A program made the translations under genes and the position numbers. The notes beneath the pieces were generated by a model. That model was given only the letters and a program-made list of their open reading frames with translations, was not told the origin of the DNA and did no database searches. A DNA stretch of 6,875 bases from an uncultured Chloroflexota bacterium (GTDB taxonomy: Bacteria > Chloroflexota > Anaerolineae > Aggregatilineales > Phototrophicaceae): assembly GCA_903904765.1 (NCBI GenBank), contig CAIVEA010000583.1, positions 1 through 6,875 on the forward strand. Reading direction: 5' to 3'. Below are positions 1 to 6,262 of this stretch, in pieces (the stretch's first letter is position 1; each line of letters opens with the position of its first letter).

Positions 1-1907
1 CCTGACAGTTCCAAATTCAAGCGGTATAGATTTTGCAGACGATCACGGAAGTGGCGGATTTGTTCCTCGCTCGCTCGCAGTGCCGTCTCGGTTTGCTTGC
101 GGTGGGTGATGTTGTGGCTGGTGATGACCAGCGATGTTATTTCGCCCGCCTCCGCTTGCACCCGTTCGATGTTCGATTCCAGCCAGATGTATTCGCCACT
201 GGCGGTGCGCTGCCGGTACTCCACCTGTCCGCCGCTGCCCGTATCAATAGAAGCCTGAAAAGCGTTGATAAGGGCTGTCACATCATCAGGATGAATGGAC
301 GCGAAATGTCCTTCTACGGGCAGGTTTAGCCAGTAGGTATCATCATAGCCCATCACTTCTTTTACCGAAGGGCTGACGTAGATGATCTTTCCCATCAGAT
401 CGGCCTGCACCACCATATCCGCCATGTTCTCGGTGATGATCCGCAGGCGTGATTCGCTCTGGCGCAGGGCTTCCTCGGCACGGCGGCGATGGGAGATGTC
501 GCGCATGGTGACGATCAGGGAGTCGGGTTCACCCGTCGCCGATTGCACGCGATTAAAGACGGCTTCCACCCACACATATTCGCCGCGTTGATCTCGGAGG
601 CGGTATTCGGTTCTTCCGGTATTGCCAGTGACAATTGTGTTTTGATAGGCGCTGAGGATATGTGTTTGATCGTCCGGGTGAACGGCAGCGATATGTTCTT
701 CCGGCGGCAGTTTGAGCCAGTACTCTGGCTTGAAACCCAGCGTATGTTCGACAGAGGGACTCACATACGTGAAATGCCCCATCAGGTCGGACTGTGCCAC
801 GATGTCCGCCATGTTCTCGGTGATGATTCGCAACTGCGATTCGTTCTGGCGCAGAGATTCTTCAGCGCGGCGGCGGTGTTCGATGTCGTGCAGTACGATA
901 ATGCGCCCTTCGATTCTCCCTTGCTGGGTGAGGATGGGCGATATGCTGATCTCGTGCAGGTGCTTTGCCTGCCCGATGGCCGCCTCCAGATCAACTTCAA
1001 CATCAGGTTGTAACGGGCGATATTGCTGGAGGAATGCTTCTTCGGTCAGCACTGCTTCAACCGGTAGTCCGATGATGCTCGTTTGCGGGAATAGCGCACG
1101 GGCTGCCGGATTCGCGCTGATGATGTGATGCTGGGGATCGAGCACCAGCACCGCATCGCGCATGTTCCGCAACACGGTTTCATAGGCGACGGGCATGATG
1201 GCGAAGTTGCGCGAACGGAACATCCATGCAGCAATGAGAGCAAAGAGTGCGAGACCAAGTGGAGTGGGGTTGACCCCGTAAATCTGCCCCATCAGGGTTG
1301 CGGGCGCTGCGCCGAGGAAAGCGAGCAGGATAGCCGCCAGTAACCAGCGCACCTGTCGCAACTGATGTCCGCTACTGCGCCGTGAATATTGGAGCAGATT
1401 GAAGACCGATAAGATTCCGGGCAAATAGATGAAGATGCGGACGAGCGTGGCGACGGGCATAAAATGGGTTTCTTCCACTGCCAGCGCACCATAATTGATC
1501 ATCTTCCAGTCGCTGAAGTAGGCTGTGGATGCCCATGTTTCGGAAAGCAGCATGAGTTGAACAAGAATACTGGGGATGAAAAGAAGTACCAGCAACCAGC
1601 GTCGGCGGGTTGTATCAGTGACAATCAGTATGTACTCATAAATCAGTGGTGCAGCGAGAAAAAGGCCAATAAAGCGCAATCGTGCCCATACGAAGGCTTC
1701 GTGTTCATTGGTAGGGATGGACTGCATAAAGAAACAAAACAGCGAACAGTTGATGGCGAGCAGGATGACGATTAGAGTTTTTGCACCGGGGGACTGCCGC
1801 TGCCGGAGAAGACCCGGAATGAGGGAAAAACCAAGACCCATTCCGATGATGAGGATGAGTCGGTATAAGCTGCCTATGAGAAGGGGATTTGCATCAACGG
1901 GTAGCAT
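1..1907 (-). CDS. Membrane-bound multi-PAS sensor kinase (7TM + three PAS domains), C-terminus outside window
   Basis: The reading frame is open from ATG at 1907 to the window edge (635 complete codons, no stop), so the C-terminal output domain is missing. Residues 1-232 hold seven hydrophobic segments (about 9-33, 43-62, 76-98, 104-122, 150-174, 187-206, 214-232), like the 7TM N-terminal region of many histidine kinases. Three PAS-type sensor domains follow, near 240-355, 357-482 and 486-611, joined by charged linkers such as HRRRAEESLRQNESQLRII. PAS2 and PAS3 share ITENMAD and YVSPSV and are a recent duplication. The visible end (FRDRLQNLYRLNLELS) looks like a coiled linker into a GAF, HisKA or GGDEF module, so 'kinase' is inferred. 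It probably senses a membrane or cytoplasmic signal and relays it in a two-component or related pathway. An in-frame TAG lies 6 bases before ATG 1907, so this is the first possible ATG; an AGGAAGGG stretch lies about 12 bases upstream of it. Confidence 0.88.
   Translation of the reverse strand, partial: MLPVDANPLLIGSLYRLILIIGMGLGFSLIPGLLRQRQSPGAKTLIVILLAINCSLFCFFMQSIPTNEHEAFVWARLRFIGLFLAAPLIYEYILIVTDTTRRRWLLVLLFIPSILVQLMLLSETWASTAYFSDWKMINYGALAVEETHFMPVATLVRIFIYLPGILSVFNLLQYSRRSSGHQLRQVRWLLAAILLAFLGAAPATLMGQIYGVNPTPLGLALFALIAAWMFRSRNFAIMPVAYETVLRNMRDAVLVLDPQHHIISANPAARALFPQTSIIGLPVEAVLTEEAFLQQYRPLQPDVEVDLEAAIGQAKHLHEISISPILTQQGRIEGRIIVLHDIEHRRRAEESLRQNESQLRIITENMADIVAQSDLMGHFTYVSPSVEHTLGFKPEYWLKLPPEEHIAAVHPDDQTHILSAYQNTIVTGNTGRTEYRLRDQRGEYVWVEAVFNRVQSATGEPDSLIVTMRDISHRRRAEEALRQSESRLRIITENMADMVVQADLMGKIIYVSPSVKEVMGYDDTYWLNLPVEGHFASIHPDDVTALINAFQASIDTGSGGQVEYRQRTASGEYIWLESNIERVQAEAGEITSLVITSHNITHRKQTETALRASEEQIRHFRDRLQNLYRLNLELS
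391..897. repeat. Tandem in-frame duplication of a PAS-coding unit (387-bp period)
   Basis: The stretch 391-510 aligns without gaps to 778-897, and both include ATGTTCTCGGTGATGAT (424-440 and 811-827). The offset of 387 bp is exactly 129 codons, so the repeat keeps frame and adds one whole PAS module to the sensor kinase. The best conserved part is the linker plus first PAS strand; the cores have diverged more. Confidence 0.75.
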
Positions 1908-2072
1908 AGTCTATAGCGCCCTTCCTGCGGCAATGCAGGTATGAATGTATATGCTGTACTAAACAGCCAAAATCTTTGTACGCGATGAGACGTAGCAAAA
2001 GACTGTAGTCCATACATACATTACCATTCTAACGCAGAATTGAGTTATCAAGTAAGAGATGGTTTTCAGATT

Positions 2073-2915
2073 TCATTCGGGGCGGTGACGTAGATACACG
2101 AACCAGTACATGCCGCCCACCATCACCACGCCGCCGAGAATGTTCCCCAGTGTGACGGGTATCAGGTTGCCCGCGAACCCGCCTAGCGTGAGGGCGCTCA
2201 GGTCGAGTCCGGTGCTGGCGGCGAAGGCCGGGTCGAAGGTTTTGATGAGCAGCGCCACCGGAATGAAGTACATGTTGGCGACGGAATGCTCGAATCCAGC
2301 CACCACAAATCCGGTGATGGGGAACAAAATCGCCATGATCTTGTCGGTGGTGGTGTGCGCCCCCATCGTCAGCCACACCGCGATGCACACCAGCGCGTTA
2401 CACAGAATACCCAGCGCCAGCGCCTGCCCGAAGCCGTAGTGCATCTTGTTCGCCGCCACTGTCAAGATCGAGAGGCCGACTGCGCCGCCGCCGAAGGTGT
2501 GTTCGCCGGAGAGGAATACCAGCACCGCCGAGATGACCGCGCCGATGAAATTGCCCGTATATACCAGCGCCCAGTTGCGGAGCAGCGCATGGGTGGTCAC
2601 TTTGCGGCTGGCCCATGCCATCGTGATGAGCGTGTTGCCCGTGAACAGTTCCGCCCCTGCCAGCACGATCAAAATCAGGCCGAGGCAGAAGGCCAGCCCG
2701 TAAAGCAGGCGGATGATGCCGTAGGGCAGCACGCCTGCTGCGCCCGCCGTCATAATGGTAGCGAACAGCCCGCCCATCGAGACGAACCCGCCCGCCAGCA
2801 CCGCCAGCACTAGCGTATTGATGGCGCTCAAACCGGCTTTTTTTACGCCTGTTTCGGCGGCACGTTCGGCAATTTCGGCGGGCAGTAGAGCATCGAACTT
2901 GGGCAGGTTGGTCAT
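2073..2915 (-). CDS. Formate/nitrite transporter (FNT) family channel
   Basis: A 280-residue polytopic inner-membrane protein matching the usual FNT length of about 270-285. FNT proteins are pentameric channels moving formate, nitrite or hydrosulfide, usually with protons. Visible signatures are the N-terminal FDALLPAEIAERAAETGVKKA, like the FocA start; AGAELFTGN at 86-94, whose Thr92 corresponds to the FocA gating threonine; Asn173 in LCNALVC; and GFEHSVANMYFIP at 208-219 with the central pore His210. Six helices are readable, and the helix-breaking segments expected in the family are present. The frame extends upstream to ATGs at 2939 and 2930, but ATG 2915 is preferred because GGAG lies 9 bases before it and the protein then aligns with FocA from residue 1. 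Sequence alone does not separate formate (FocA) from nitrite (NirC) transport, and no pyruvate formate-lyase or nitrite reductase gene is adjacent. The sensor kinase lies downstream on the same strand after 165 bp, probably as a separate unit. Confidence 0.93.
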   Translation of the reverse strand: MTNLPKFDALLPAEIAERAAETGVKKAGLSAINTLVLAVLAGGFVSMGGLFATIMTAGAAGVLPYGIIRLLYGLAFCLGLILIVLAGAELFTGNTLITMAWASRKVTTHALLRNWALVYTGNFIGAVISAVLVFLSGEHTFGGGAVGLSILTVAANKMHYGFGQALALGILCNALVCIAVWLTMGAHTTTDKIMAILFPITGFVVAGFEHSVANMYFIPVALLIKTFDPAFAASTGLDLSALTLGGFAGNLIPVTLGNILGGVVMVGGMYWFVYLRHRPE

Positions 2916-2924
2916 CGGGCGGCG

Positions 2925-2951
2925 CTCCATACAATGCAAGTTTGTATGGAG
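2925..2951 (-). promoter_or_regulatory. Leader hairpin that pairs the FNT Shine-Dalgarno sequence
   Basis: CTCCATACAA (2925-2934) and TTGTATGGAG (2942-2951) are perfect 10-bp inverted repeats around a 7-base loop. In the minus-strand mRNA the GGAG serving ATG 2915 is the last part of the 3' arm, so a folded leader would hide the ribosome binding site. The alternative ATG at 2930 lies inside the same arm. The same symmetry could instead be a dimeric repressor operator. Confidence 0.55.
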
Positions 2952-3030
2952 TGTAACAAACGTGCGAGGTGGCGGCGCGTGCAGAATGTCACGATGCGGG
3001 GCGCAGAGTTTCCTCGATTCGAGTCACAAT

Positions 3031-3089
3031 AGAGGGGTGAGGGATTTCAATAAGTTAGCAAAAGCCGATCTGCGACCACCTCACCCTCT
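3031..3089. repeat. Imperfect inverted repeat at the 3' end of the methyltransferase gene
   Basis: AGAGGGGTGAGG (3031-3042) pairs with CCTCACCCTCT (3079-3089) with a single bulged base, across the methyltransferase stop codon. The right arm lies within the last codons of that gene. No T-run follows on either side, so it is not a convincing intrinsic terminator. The left arm is also related to a sequence just beyond the nuclease gene (5150-5159). Confidence 0.4.
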
Positions 3090-3943
3090 AATGTTTGTCC
3101 AATGAGTTGAAAACGCCTGAGCATAGACCGCCCACAGTTGATCATGACTTCATTCTCGAAAAGACGATCTGGAATGGGTAACTCCAGTTTGACTTTCCCC
3201 GTCTTTTTCGTACCATCGAGGCTCAAGACCACATAAACGCCTCGCGCTTTACAACGCGCTATCGCTCGAAAAAGCCGTTCCAGTGTGAATTTTTGTGCGC
3301 CATACAGGATGGTCTGCGTATCCACATACGGAGGGTCACAATAGACGAGATCGCCTGTTTGAGCCATATCCATCACATCTTCAAAGTCTGCCAGCAGAAA
3401 ACGGGTGCTTTGTGTTCGGCTATGCCAAATCGCAACCCGTTTTGCAAATGAGGTGGGGTGTATGGGGTCATGAGCGCCACAAGGTGTACTCATATACCCA
3501 TCTGCCTGACGAAACCGCACAACGCCCCCGTAACAAGCCCGACTCAAGAAAACAAGATCAGCGCCGTTCGGGTTGGCGTTGTAAGCGGCTTTGATCTGCT
3601 CATATTGTTCTTTTCGATCACCCGACGAGAATAAATTCCATCTTTCGTTATACCACTCCGTCAGCGTTTCGGGCGATTTTGCGAGTGTTTGCCATATTTC
3701 CATCAGGGGAACAAGCACATCGGCGGCCACGCCCGCTTGGGGTGCAAGCGTCCCCAAAACGGCTCCACTCCCTAAGAATGGCTCGTAATAGGTGCCGAAG
3801 TTGGGAGGGAAATAGTCAATGATTTCATGAGCAAATCGCTGCTTATTCCCAATCCATTTCAAAAGTTGTGTCTTAAATGGGATAGCTCTTGCTTTCTCAG
3901 GCTGCAACAGTTCAGCGAACGATAACTGTGTGAAAGAGTCCAT
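3047..3943 (-). CDS. Dam-like (D12 class) N6-adenine DNA methyltransferase of an R-M system
   Basis: This 298-residue protein would transfer a methyl group from S-adenosylmethionine to adenine N6 in a specific DNA site. The order of motifs is that of alpha-class Dam/DpnM enzymes: motif X KTQLLKWIGNK (24-34), SAM-binding motif I YEPFLGSGAV (53-62), a probable target-recognition region near SRACYGG to YMSTPCG (134-156), then catalytic motif IV DPPY (203-206) in LVYCDPPY. The usual D-x-N after motif I reads AADVLVPLMEIW, so only the aspartate is kept. The ATG at 3943 gives a complete N-terminus before motif X; no strong Shine-Dalgarno precedes it (AGGA about 14 bases away). It diverges from the HTH gene across a 50-bp gap with palindromes, which argues for the protective half of a type II system rather than an orphan housekeeping Dam. 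The recognition site cannot be read from the sequence. Confidence 0.92.
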   Translation of the reverse strand: MDSFTQLSFAELLQPEKARAIPFKTQLLKWIGNKQRFAHEIIDYFPPNFGTYYEPFLGSGAVLGTLAPQAGVAADVLVPLMEIWQTLAKSPETLTEWYNERWNLFSSGDRKEQYEQIKAAYNANPNGADLVFLSRACYGGVVRFRQADGYMSTPCGAHDPIHPTSFAKRVAIWHSRTQSTRFLLADFEDVMDMAQTGDLVYCDPPYVDTQTILYGAQKFTLERLFRAIARCKARGVYVVLSLDGTKKTGKVKLELPIPDRLFENEVMINCGRSMLRRFQLIGQTLEGEVVADRLLLTY

Positions 3944-3951
3944 AAGACAAA

Positions 3952-3970
3952 GTATCCTATTTTGGGATAC
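3952..3970. promoter_or_regulatory. Putative controller-protein operator 1
   Basis: GTATCC (3952-3957) and GGATAC (3965-3970) form an inverted repeat with a 7-base spacer between the methyltransferase and HTH genes. It overlaps a possible -35 element for the HTH gene (TTGGGA, 3962-3967) and lies in the leader of the methyltransferase. Its GTATC/GATAC half-sites recur in the palindrome at 3981-3992, suggesting one dimeric protein binds both. Confidence 0.5.
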
Positions 3971-3980
3971 AGATATTTCC

Positions 3981-3992
3981 TATCATATGATA
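3981..3992. promoter_or_regulatory. Perfect 12-bp palindrome: putative operator 2 and shared -10 region
   Basis: TATCATATGATA is perfectly palindromic and ends one base before ATG 3994. It contains TATGAT, a 5-of-6 match to the sigma70 -10 box, on both strands (plus 3986-3991, minus 3987-3982). On the plus strand TTGGGA lies 18 bp upstream; on the minus strand TTGCAC (4010-4005) lies 17 bp upstream, a weak -35 match. The plus start site would fall at about 3993-4000, giving the HTH gene a leaderless or nearly leaderless mRNA, as known for several R-M controller genes. Promoter use is inferred. Confidence 0.5.
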
Positions 3993-3993
3993 C

Positions 3994-4281
3994 ATGGTGA
4001 GCATGTGCAAGCTGTGCTGTGAGGCAGCCATCATAAAGTCCCAACAAAATCTCATTGTACAACACTTACTACGCGATATTCGGAAGGAGGCGGGGGTTAG
4101 CCAACTCGAACTTTCCCGGCGGCTCCATAAGCCACAATCGTTCGTCAGTAAGTATGAATCGGGCGAACGCCGCCTCGACATCTTGGAAGTCCATTTCATC
4201 TGCCATGCGCTAGGCATTTCTCTAACGGCGTTCGTTCTTCAATTAGAAAAACTCATTCAGAGTGAAGCACATGCAACCTGA
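3994..4281 (+). CDS. XRE-family HTH regulator, probable R-M controller (C) protein
   Basis: A small DNA-binding protein of 95 residues with one Cro/C1-type helix-turn-helix. Helix 1 is near 22-32 (VQHLLRDIRKE), helix 2 near 36-44 (SQLELSRRL), and the recognition helix near 48-59 is QSFVSKYESGER, the hallmark sequence of this family. About 20 residues follow the fold. Its position between a divergent methyltransferase and an overlapping downstream gene is that of C proteins in PvuII- or Esp1396I-type systems, which activate then limit their own operon and delay the nuclease. Start choice is uncertain: ATG 3994 and ATG 4003 both lack a properly spaced Shine-Dalgarno, and a leaderless start is possible. 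From 3994 the N-terminus reads MVSMCKLCCEAA, an odd cysteine cluster outside the HTH. Its stop overlaps the next gene by 11 bases, suggesting translational coupling. An ordinary XRE repressor is the alternative. Confidence 0.85.
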   Translation: MVSMCKLCCEAAIIKSQQNLIVQHLLRDIRKEAGVSQLELSRRLHKPQSFVSKYESGERRLDILEVHFICHALGISLTAFVLQLEKLIQSEAHAT

Positions 4282-5143
4282 TTCGCGTTTCGATCAATCG
4301 GGTAAACGTTTTTGGGCTAATGTTCGCATCATCAGCCAAGTGTTAGGCTATACCGAGCAAGGTCAGCAGCGCATCAAGACTTACTCCCTAGCCGAGATGA
4401 AACATGCACTAGAGAGAGTTGGTCTCCATTCGGCGCATCTCGAAATGGACGAAAAACTAACGGAACTCGGTCAAAAGCTCGTCACCTACTTCGAGTATCG
4501 TGCAGAGCTACTCAATACCCTTGTTGAACCGCTTCTGATGGACAGAGAAGAAGCGGCAAATCTCTATCAATCGCTCAAGTCCCAATATCACTCAACCTTA
4601 CCTGAACCCATGAATAAGCAAAAAGGGGAGAAAAGAACGCCTCAATATTTCACTGCGATGATTAACATGATTATCGAGGCCAACCGTGATGGGCTGGATT
4701 GCAACTATGATCCTCGCACGCTCACGATGGTTACGAAAAACAATGCTCCCCTGCGTACTCTCGCACGCAGGTTAGATGGGTGTTTCCCGTCCCATATCAA
4801 CCCGACGGCAGTATGGGAAATCAAAGAGTATTACAACACGACAACGTTCGGCAGTCGGGTGGCTGATGGGGTATACGAAAGCTTGCTCGATGGCCTCGAA
4901 CTGGAGGAGTTGAGGGAACATGAGCAAATAGAGATACAGCATTTGCTCATGATCGATTCGCATTACACATGGTGGGAATGTGGCAGGTCATATTTATGCA
5001 GAATCATAGACATGCTCAACATGGGATATGTTGATGAAGTGCTATTTGGCAAAGAAATAGTCGAACGACTCCCTCGAATTGTTCAGGGGTGGGTAGCCAT
5101 TGAACGGGCAAAACAGCAAAATAGAATATCCCCTTCGTCCTGA
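4271..5143 (+). CDS. Probable type II restriction endonuclease, family not recognised
   Basis: A soluble 290-residue protein with no membrane segment or signal peptide. I do not recognise a named family with certainty. Context points to the nuclease partner of the divergent adenine methyltransferase. The best catalytic candidate is AVWEIKEYYNTTTFGSR (180-196): a hydrophobic strand ending in Glu183-Ile-Lys185, which fits the (D/E)xK half of a PD-(D/E)xK site, with Asp169 about 14 residues earlier as a possible metal ligand. The region after it, with VADGVYESLLDGLELEEL and then YTWWECGRSYLCRIIDML, looks conserved and structured. The N-terminal half (FDQSGKRFWANVRIISQ) is mainly helical and may bind DNA. 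ATG 4271 is preferred, with GAGTGA a few bases upstream; GTG 4262 in frame would add three residues. The gene overlaps the HTH stop codon and so is probably cotranscribed and coupled. Activity and cleavage site are inference; it could instead be another Dam-associated defence protein. Confidence 0.7.
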   Translation: MQPDSRFDQSGKRFWANVRIISQVLGYTEQGQQRIKTYSLAEMKHALERVGLHSAHLEMDEKLTELGQKLVTYFEYRAELLNTLVEPLLMDREEAANLYQSLKSQYHSTLPEPMNKQKGEKRTPQYFTAMINMIIEANRDGLDCNYDPRTLTMVTKNNAPLRTLARRLDGCFPSHINPTAVWEIKEYYNTTTFGSRVADGVYESLLDGLELEELREHEQIEIQHLLMIDSHYTWWECGRSYLCRIIDMLNMGYVDEVLFGKEIVERLPRIVQGWVAIERAKQQNRISPSS

Positions 5144-5152
5144 TTAGCCCCC

Positions 5153-5252
5153 TCACCCCAGCAGCGTGAAGCTTTGCACCGCGCTCCACGCCGTTCAGCC
5201 CCACCGCCCGCACCCGCCAGTAGTACAGCCCCGCACCGAGCGCGGGCGTGGA
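5153..5252 (-). pseudogene. Frameshifted remnant of an FN3-type protein C-terminus
   Basis: This stretch matches the 3' end of the FN3 protein gene at the right edge. 5155-5188 is identical to 6265-6298 (34 bases), and 5205-5231 to 6326-6352 (27 bases). The offset changes from 1110 to 1121, so the copy has an 11-bp net deletion that breaks the frame. Minus-strand reading gives TPALGAGLYYWRVRAVGLNG, then after a shift WSAVQSFTLLG and TGA. Similarity stops near 5252, leaving only the last 35 or so residues. It starts 10 bp after the nuclease-gene stop. It may be a dead paralogue truncated when neighbouring DNA was inserted, or a partial segmental duplication. Confidence 0.75.
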
Positions 5253-5356
5253 ACCACAATCCCGCGCTGCTCTCAACGAGTCCGTCATTTCTAACGTGAA
5301 TCCTGTACAAGCTGCCATACGCTATCTTTTTCCACAATGCAAAGGTGGCAATCCTC

Positions 5357-6217
5357 ATGATGATGCACGGCAAAGTTTGCTTGATTACCGGCGGAACCAA
5401 CGGTATCGGTAAAAGCGCGGCTCTGGGACTCGCCCGGATGGGGGCTACGGTTGTCGTCGTGGGGCGAAATGCTCAGAAAACCGCTCAGGTAGTGGACGAA
5501 ATCCGTGCAACCAGCGGTAACCAGAGCGTGGATTCGCTGATTGCGGATCTGTCGTCCCAGCGCGACATTCGACAGCTTGCAGACGACTTCCAACGCAACT
5601 ATGCCACCCTTCACGTCCTGCTCAACAATGCGGGCGCGGTTTTCATGCAGCGTCAGCTCAGTGTGGATGGCATTGAAATGACGTTTGCGCTCAATCATCT
5701 TGCCTACTTCCTGCTCACCCATCTTCTTCTCGACACACTTCAAGCGAGCGCGCCGGCACGCATCATCAACGTATCTTCGGATGCTCATTCCAGTGGTCAA
5801 ATCGAATTCGATAACCTTCAGGGCGAGCGGCACTATGGAACCCGCGCCTATGGCAATTCAAAGCTGGCGAATATCCTGTTCACGCTGGAATTGGCGTGCC
5901 GACTCGAAGGAAGCGGGGTCACGGTGAACGCGCTGCATCCGGGATTTGTGAATACCGGCTTCGGGAGTAACAACCCGGGTCTGCTCATCAAGATCATTCG
6001 AGCGATTGTTCCCCTCATCGCACGTTCCCCGGACAAAGGTGCGGAAACGGCGCTGTATCTCGCTTCTTCAGCCGAGGTAGAAACGCTCACGGGGAAATAC
6101 TTCCACGATTTGAAAGCCATCCCCACCGCTCCTCAGGCGAACGATCCTGCTGTGGCCAAACGGCTGTGGGATGTGAGCGCCGAAATGGTCAATCTGCCGG
6201 GCGCTGTGTCACGATGA
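5357..6217 (+). CDS. Short-chain dehydrogenase/reductase (SDR), retinol-dehydrogenase-like
   Basis: A complete 286-residue cytoplasmic NAD(P)H-dependent oxidoreductase of the classical SDR fold. The nucleotide-binding motif TGGTNGIG is at 11-18; VVVVGRN follows strand 2, where Arg37 suggests NADP(H) preference. Asp64 (ADLS), NNAG at 90-93, Asn113, the serines at 140-141 (NVSSDAH) and YGNSK with Tyr165 and Lys169 complete the catalytic Asn-Ser-Tyr-Lys set, so the enzyme looks active. HPGFVNT (194-200) and the longer substrate loop after it resemble the retinol dehydrogenase/WW-domain oxidoreductase-like branch, often acting on lipophilic alcohols, ketones or aldehydes; the real substrate is unknown. 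ATG 5357 is chosen because AGGTGG (5343-5348) sits 8 bases before it; an in-frame GTG at 5345 overlaps that site and is less likely. It stands alone between the FN3 remnant and a convergent glycosidase-type gene. Confidence 0.93.
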   Translation: MMMHGKVCLITGGTNGIGKSAALGLARMGATVVVVGRNAQKTAQVVDEIRATSGNQSVDSLIADLSSQRDIRQLADDFQRNYATLHVLLNNAGAVFMQRQLSVDGIEMTFALNHLAYFLLTHLLLDTLQASAPARIINVSSDAHSSGQIEFDNLQGERHYGTRAYGNSKLANILFTLELACRLEGSGVTVNALHPGFVNTGFGSNNPGLLIKIIRAIVPLIARSPDKGAETALYLASSAEVETLTGKYFHDLKAIPTAPQANDPAVAKRLWDVSAEMVNLPGAVSR

Positions 6218-6220
6218 CAG

Positions 6221-6252
6221 TGCTGATGAGCAGGGTTTCCTGCTAGTCAGCA
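6221..6252 (+). terminator. Nested hairpin after the SDR gene, probable terminator
   Basis: TGCTGA (6221-6226) pairs with TCAGCA (6247-6252), and AGCAGG (6229-6234) with CCTGCT (6239-6244), around a GTTT loop with one 2x2 internal mismatch. It begins 4 bases after the SDR stop and lies between two convergent genes. The downstream plus strand is only moderately T-rich (TCCATTCTCTTTA), so it may be a weak or bidirectional terminator. A second small stem, TGTCA-CGA-TGACA (6207-6219), spans the SDR stop codon. Confidence 0.6.
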
Positions 6253-6262
6253 TCCATTCTCT

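Noticed and set aside
33..1944. Several plus-strand frames of 60-174 codons across the sensor kinase region
   Set aside because: They lie opposite one continuous 635-codon minus-strand frame with clear 7TM and PAS sequence; none shows a recognisable domain or good ribosome binding site.
1908..2072. Promoter for the sensor kinase in the gap before it
   Set aside because: AT-rich stretches and a TATACA are present, but no -35 box at a proper distance could be paired with it on the minus strand.
2029..2939. Other frames over the FNT gene, including a 175-codon plus frame and a 178-codon minus frame
   Set aside because: Products rich in His, Arg, Ala and Gly are typical of shadow frames in GC-rich DNA; the FNT frame explains the region fully.
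2916..2939. Longer FNT protein starting at ATG 2939 or 2930
   Set aside because: No Shine-Dalgarno fits them, they fall in the leader hairpin, and the protein aligns with FocA from ATG 2915.
3047..5143. A toxin-antitoxin or retron reading of the central block
   Set aside because: The methyltransferase has full SAM and DPPY motifs and the divergent M/C/R layout is explained better by restriction-modification; no reverse transcriptase or structured RNA was seen.
5016..5318. 100-codon minus-strand frame over the FN3 remnant
   Set aside because: Only its middle matches FN3; its ends run out of frame and into the nuclease gene, so it is treated as a pseudogene fragment rather than a gene.
5291..5833. 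180-codon minus-strand frame opposite the SDR gene
   Set aside because: It is antisense to conserved SDR motifs and shows no domain of its own.
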